A stretch of 64,000 bases of DNA from assembly GCA_050084985.1 (NCBI GenBank), contig JBITNC010000001.1, positions 64,046,001-64,110,000 of the forward strand, read 5' to 3'. The DNA comes from Nageia nagi. Its lineage: Eukaryota; Pinophyta. Below are positions 59,453 through 64,000 of this stretch, piece by piece. The position numbers and the translations under genes are program-made. The notes under the pieces are model-generated. The model was not told where the DNA came from and did no database searches. It saw nothing but the letters and a program-made list of their open reading frames with translations. Positions within the stretch are counted from its first letter, which is position 1; every line of letters begins with the position of its first letter.

Positions 59453-60640
59453 CTAATGCTTGGGAAAGACAACAACTCCTAGCTTGTTGCGAAGATTTTC
59501 GAAGACGTCTTTGGGCAAAGGCTTTGTAAATATGTTAGCTACTTGCTCTGTGGTTGGAACAAAATCCAATTGTACTTCTCCTTGTGCCACGTGTTCTTTT
59601 AGAAAGTGATATCTGATTGCAATATGCTTTGTGCGTGAGTGCATAACAGGATTTTTGGATATATTGATTGCACTTGTGTTATCACATAGAACTGATATGG
59701 GTTCGTTAATTTCTATACCAAAATCTTTTAGCATCTGCTTCATCCATAGAATCTATGTGCAGCAAGAAGTTGCTGCTATATACTCTGCTTTTGCTGTAGA
59801 TAGGGATACTGAGTCTTGCTTTTTACTGTGCCAGCTAACAAGATTATTACCCAAATAAAATGCTCCTCCACTGGTGCTCTTCCTATCATCCACGCATCCT
59901 GCCCAGTCTGCATCTGAAAAGGCACTAAGTGTAAGATCCTTTCCTCTAGGATACCATAAACCATATTCTACTGTACCTTTGAGATATCTAAATATTCTTT
60001 TTACTGCAGTAACATGTGTTTCTTTGGGATTTGCTTGAAATCGAGCAACCATACATACTGCTTGAAGAATATCCAGTCTAGTAGCTGTCAAATATAATAA
60101 ACTTCCAATCATTGACCTGTATTGTGTTTGATCTACTGTTGGTGCTTTATCATCCTTGCTTAATTTGCAGTCTGTCATCATAGGGGTACTCACAGGTTTA
60201 CAGTCTTCCATGGTAAACTTTTTCAGCATCTCCTTAACATACTTGATTTGAGAAATGAACATGCCATTCTTCAACTGATTGATTTGTAAACCAAGAAAAA
60301 ATGCAAGCTCACCTATCATAGACATCTCAAATTCTGTTTGCATGTTGTCAGCAAGATTTTTACATAGCTCATTCTTGCTTCCTCCAAAATTTATATCATC
60401 TACATAGACAACAACAATTAGCTGATTTTCCTTTTCTGATTTAATGTATAAATTGCTATCCACCATTCCTTTTCTAAAGCCTTGCTGCTGAAGATATGTA
60501 TCAAGTCTGGAGTACCATGCTCGAGGTGTGTCTGTTTTAAACCATACAGAGCCTTCTTTAGTTTGCATACCAAATTAGGATTCTCTCCCAATTGGAAACA
60601 TCTGGCTATTCAATATAAACTTCTTCCTCAATTTTGCCAT
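59453..60640 (-). pseudogene. Reverse transcriptase (C-terminal part) and RNase H of the SIRE-like element
   Basis: Reading from 60,600: PRAWYSRLDTYLQQQGF, NLYIKSEKENQLIVVVYVDD with the catalytic YVDD near 60,400, EFEMSMIGELAFFLGLQI and MIGSLLYLTATRLDI. The copia RNase H follows: SDADWAGCVDDRKSTSGGAF, STAKAEYIAATSCCT, then VLCDNTSAINISKNPVMHSR, HFLKEHVAQGEVQL and VANIFTKPLPK. One stop interrupts it at 59,753-59,755. The GLKQAP stretch that should precede PRAWY is scrambled by a frameshift near 60,570-60,600, so reverse transcriptase is broken. All other hallmark residues are kept. Confidence 0.95.
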
Positions 60641-62174
60641 TTAGAAAGGCTGATTTTACATCTATTTGATAAATTGTGAAGTCTTTATACACTGCAAAAG
60701 CTAAAAACATGCGAATAGCTTCTAATCTGGCCACAGGTGCAAAAGTTTCTTCAAAATCAATTCCTTCAACTTGAGCATATCCCTTGCAGACAAGTCTAGC
60801 TTTATTTCAAACCACTATCCCATCTTCATTCAACTTATTTTGAAAAACCCACTTTGTGCCAATCACATTTTTGTTGGCTGGTCTAGGAACGAGTTCCCAT
60901 GTTTCATTCTTTTCAATTTGAGTGAGTTCTTCCTCCATTGCTTTCATCCAGCATTTATCTTGGCTAGCTTCTGAGACATTTTTAGGCTCTATATTGGATA
61001 GGAGAGAATAGGTGCTTGAAACCCCTCTGCGAGTTTGGATGCCTGTATGAAGCTCACCGATGATTTGCTTTTGTGGATGATCCTTGTGCCATCTTTTTGG
61101 TGGAATTTTTGAATTTTCATCTTCTTCCAACTCACTTTCTGAAACACTATTTGGGTTACTTGGCGAGTTTGAATCTTCTGGTTTCTTCACTTGTGATTGC
61201 TGTACAGGAGGCTTAGATTTGTTTTTATTCTTTTTATCTTCTTCAACTGAATCTTGATAGTTAGGAAGATCATCATCATCATTTTTCTTGGGAAGATCTC
61301 TTTGCTCATCAACACGAACATCAGCACTATCAACGATTGTTTTTGTCATTTTATTGTAACACCTGTATGCTTTGCTCTTCGAGGAGTAACCAAGAAAGAT
61401 GCCTTCATCAGATCTATCCTCAAACTTTCCTAAATTTTCTTCTATTCTCTTGATATAGCATTTACTGCCAAAGATTTTGAAGTGCCTCACCGTAGCTTTT
61501 CTTCCAAACCATAATTCATATGGTGTTCTATCTTCATGTGGTCGCATCATACATCTATTTTGAATGTGCACTGCAGTATGCATTGCTTCTTTCCAGAACT
61601 TATCAGCAACATTGCTTTCTATTAGCATTGTTCGAGCCATTTCTTGTACTGCTCTATTTTTTCTTTCAACTACTCCATTTTGTTATGGAGTTCTTGCTGC
61701 AGAGAATTGTCTTTTAATTCTGTGTTGTATGCAAAACTCAGAAAACTCATCAGAAGTGAACTCACCTCCTCTGTCTGAGCGAAGACATTTAATTCTCCTC
61801 TCCATCTGATATTCTACTTGATTTTTAAATGCTTTGAACATTTCAAATGCTTCAGATTTGTGTTTCAAAAATTGCACCCAAGTCATTCTTGAATAATCAT
61901 CTATGAACAGAATAAAATACTTATCTCCATTGACGCTTTGTGTTCGCATTGGTCCGCATAGGTCGGTGTGTATGATTTCTAATGGTCTGCTGGTGTGATA
62001 TTCTTTCACTTTGAACTTTGCTCGAGTTTGCTTTCCCCTTTGGCATGAATCACAAATATCATTTGCTGGTTTGCTGATACTGGGCATATCTCTTACTGCT
62101 CTTTTTGAGCAAATGTTCATCAAGTTTTTTAAAATAGATGTGTCCCAATCTCTTATGCCATAGCCAATCATCAC
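60641..62174 (-). pseudogene. Integrase and first part of reverse transcriptase of the SIRE-like element
   Basis: Integrase: C-x2-C at DSCQRGKQ (about 62,050), HTDLCGPMRT with the first catalytic Asp, FIDDYSRMTWVQFLKHKSEA, LRSDRGGEF with the second Asp, a stop at 61,683-61,685, then NGVVERKNRAVQEMAR with the catalytic Glu. It continues with TPYELWFGRKATVRHFKIFG, a Lys/Asp/Ser-rich linker, and the start of reverse transcriptase (TWELVPRP, IGTKWVFQNKLNEDG). A stop at 60,807-60,809 precedes [23 protein letters not shown] residues are all present, so only point mutations disable it. Confidence 0.95.
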
Positions 62175-62560
62175 TCTCCTTGCCTAAAAGACATGATCCC
62201 TCTGAAATATCTGATAAGGTGTATAAATTACCACAGGTTCGTGTACCAACTGCTACAAGTCTACCACTATTTGCCCTTCGGATCTCACAGCCATGCTTTT
62301 TGAAAATTACATCATGTCCTTTGTCACATATTTGACTGACGCTTAACAAATTATGCTTCAGTCCCACAACAAATAATACCTCTTCGGATCTGATGTTTTC
62401 GTCATTTATTTTGACTGTCCCTTTGCCGATAATCTGTGCGCCATCATTGTTTCCAAATCTTACTGACCCACCTTCATATTCCTGTAGTTTTTGAAATTTC
62501 TTCTTGTCACCTGTCATGTGACTTGAGCATCCACTGTCTAATATCCATGGTGATGGTTTG
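62059..62560 (-). pseudogene. Protease and pre-integrase domain of the SIRE-like element
   Basis: WILDSGCSSHMTGDKKKFQK contains the copia protease active site DSG at about 62,545. GKGTVKI, then LKHNLLSVSQICDKGHDVIF and the WLWHKRLGHI pre-integrase motif follow near 62,160. A frameshift near 62,130-62,170 moves the text into the integrase frame. Confidence 0.94.
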
Positions 62561-64000
62561 TCTTGAGCTTTTAATGCTGTTTGAACAATTAAAGACTCTT
62601 TATCCTCTCTGAGTTTCTCCTTTTCTTTCCAGACTTGTTTTACTTTTATTTCAGCTTCTTGTTTTTTATTATTCTTTTCTTCTTCCTGTGGATGGATGCT
62701 CTAAAACTGTTTATTCTGTCTTATGGAAGGAAATTGTCTCGATGGAAAGAACCTCATGCCATGATTATTTCTGCAGAATCGGGCAATGTGTCCATATTCA
62801 TGACAGTTGTAACACTCAACAGGATACTCCATTAGTGGGCCGAATGCATTCCTAGTAACAAAGGTTCTTGGAGTGATATTATACTTACATTCAGAAATTT
62901 TGTGTCCATATGCATTGCATTTGAAACAGTATCCATTGAAGGATAGATATATCTATTATGTTGCTGAGTACTTCTTGGTCTGCAGAGTATCTTCTTTTGG
63001 AATGCACTTGAGTGAAGCCATCATCCTCCAGTCCTGAGCCACCTTCCTTCTTCTTGGTTTCTTTTGTGTTTTCCCTTTTTATGTCATTGGAAGATTGTCC
63101 TTGTTCATATCCCAGACCAGATTTATCAGAAAACATTCTTTGACTGTTAATGATTTCACTGAGTTTAGTTGACCTTCCTTCTAGATATTCAAAGGAGCTG
63201 ATTTTCTTGGTGACTTCTCTAGTTGCATACGTAGCCCAGTTATTTCTTCTTCGAGCTTACTGCAATTTTTAACTTTCACAAGAAGCTGTTCCTCCAAACT
63301 CTCATTTATTCTCTTAGATTCTTCCACTTCTATTTTTAAGTTTTCTATAGTATTACTTGCATCATCAAGCCTTTTTGAGAGTCTCTCATTTTTCTTTATT
63401 TCTTTCTCCAGTTCGTTCAATGCTGTAATTAGTTCTTCTTCAGGATCATACTCAATCTCACAGCCATTTTCTTCATCTGTCTCTTCCTTTTTATGTTCTT
63501 GGGCATTTTGATTATCTTCATTCAGTTTCTCTTCAAATGCCATAAACAATGCTTCATTGTATTCTTTTTCTGATTCATTATTGGAATCATCATCAGTGGA
63601 GCCTTTATTTCTAGATATGAAGCTTTGTCTATTTGACCTTCTATTTCGAGCATGAGATTTCATTTTGTGGTTTTTTCTCAAGATATGATTCTTGATCATC
63701 TTTATCAAATTTTCTATATGGACATTTTGAAATGAAATGACCAATACCACCACAGTTAAAACATTTAAATGGTAGCTTGCCTTGATATTTACCTATTCCT
63801 CTTTTTAGCTTTCTAACAAAATTTGCTTCTGCTCCATCAGATTGTTCCTCATCGTCAGAATCTATTTTGGGTTTGGTACTATTATTGGCTTTAAATGCTG
63901 CTTCCTTTTCTGAATGTTTTATTTTTCCGATCCTCATTTCATAAGCAGTCAGTGATCCATGCATTTCATCCATGCTGAAAGTTTTCAAATCTTTTGCTTC
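62561..64000 (-). pseudogene. gag of the SIRE-like element (C-terminal two thirds)
   Basis: From the window edge inward: MRIGKIKHSEKEAAFK, an acidic stretch, then zinc knuckle CFNCGGIGHFISKC (about 63,760-63,720). Next come a long charged coiled coil (63,660-63,200, with LNELEKEIKKNERLSKRLDD) and two further knuckles, CFKCNAYGHKISEC (about 62,930-62,885) and CYNCHEYGHIARFC (about 62,815-62,770). A frame change lies near 63,700 and another near 62,940. A stop near 62,700 follows. The multi-knuckle Gag with inserted coiled coil is typical of SIRE-like elements. The N-terminus is outside the window. Confidence 0.9.

Larger units (their letters stand above)
57223..64000 (-). mobile_element. SIRE-like Ty1/copia element (3' half in window)
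   Basis: The 3' LTR (57,223-59,246), polypurine tract and almost the whole gag-pol are present. The 5' LTR lies beyond the window. The order gag, protease, integrase, reverse transcriptase, RNase H is that of copia. The very long LTR, the Gag with coiled coil and several zinc knuckles, and a CACTGA...GGGGGGG...TCAGTG box at the LTR end suggest the SIRE/Maximus lineage. It has few stops and retains CpG sites, so it is among the youngest elements here. Confidence 0.93.

Overview
This window looks like intergenic DNA from a large, very AT-rich land-plant nuclear genome. No intact host gene, rRNA or tRNA gene, or CRISPR array is supported. Nearly every readable coding stretch belongs to a retrotransposon or DNA transposon, most broken by nonsense codons and frameshifts. 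Low GC, methylation-type decay (C to T and G to A) and co-occurring Ty1/copia, chromovirus-type Ty3/gypsy, Tat-type Ty3/gypsy, hAT and plant-mobile-domain remnants point to a slowly purging plant genome. A low-GC gymnosperm such as a member of the Gnetales would fit, but the species cannot be fixed from this sequence alone.

Layout. 1-2.4 kb: 3' end of a + strand copia element with its LTR. 2.87-5.82 kb: 5' LTR and gag of a minus-strand gypsy element that cut into a minus-strand copia body (5.8-8.65 kb). 12.5-13.0 kb: a minus-strand copia LTR with its primer-binding site. 13.5-18.4 kb: a decayed + strand ORF of unknown family and three patches of a 24-bp minisatellite. 18.6-20.5 kb: a decayed minus-strand hAT transposase. 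21.7-22.35 kb: a 26-unit 24-bp minisatellite in perfect phase. 23.9-24.3 kb: a Tat/Athila-type primer-binding site and a 290-bp (GA)n tract. 27.64-29.4 kb: a + strand copia LTR and gag. 31.2-32.5 kb: a degenerate tandem duplication. 33.0-33.6 kb: a plant-mobile-domain relic.

36.5-52.1 kb is a three-level nest. A minus-strand Tat-type gypsy pol (52.1-49.7 kb), followed by an extra ORF of unknown family, was split by a + strand gypsy element (38,265-49,196, target duplication GATGT). That element was split by a minus-strand chromodomain gypsy element (42,916-47,753, target duplication TATTG). The innermost copy carries an in-frame deletion that fuses reverse transcriptase to the end of integrase. 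53.2-56.1 kb holds another long minus-strand ORF of unknown family, which shares a motif order with the 14-17 kb relic. 57.2-64 kb is the 3' half of a much younger minus-strand SIRE-like copia element. Its 2-kb LTR holds four kinds of tandem repeat, including repeated bZIP-type TGACGTCA/TGATGTCA sites.

The genes do not form a host pathway. The functional logic is that of selfish elements (gag, protease, reverse transcriptase, RNase H, integrase, LTR promoters) layered in time. The least explained items are the two related unknown ORFs, the extra ORF behind the Tat pol, and the 24-bp minisatellite family.
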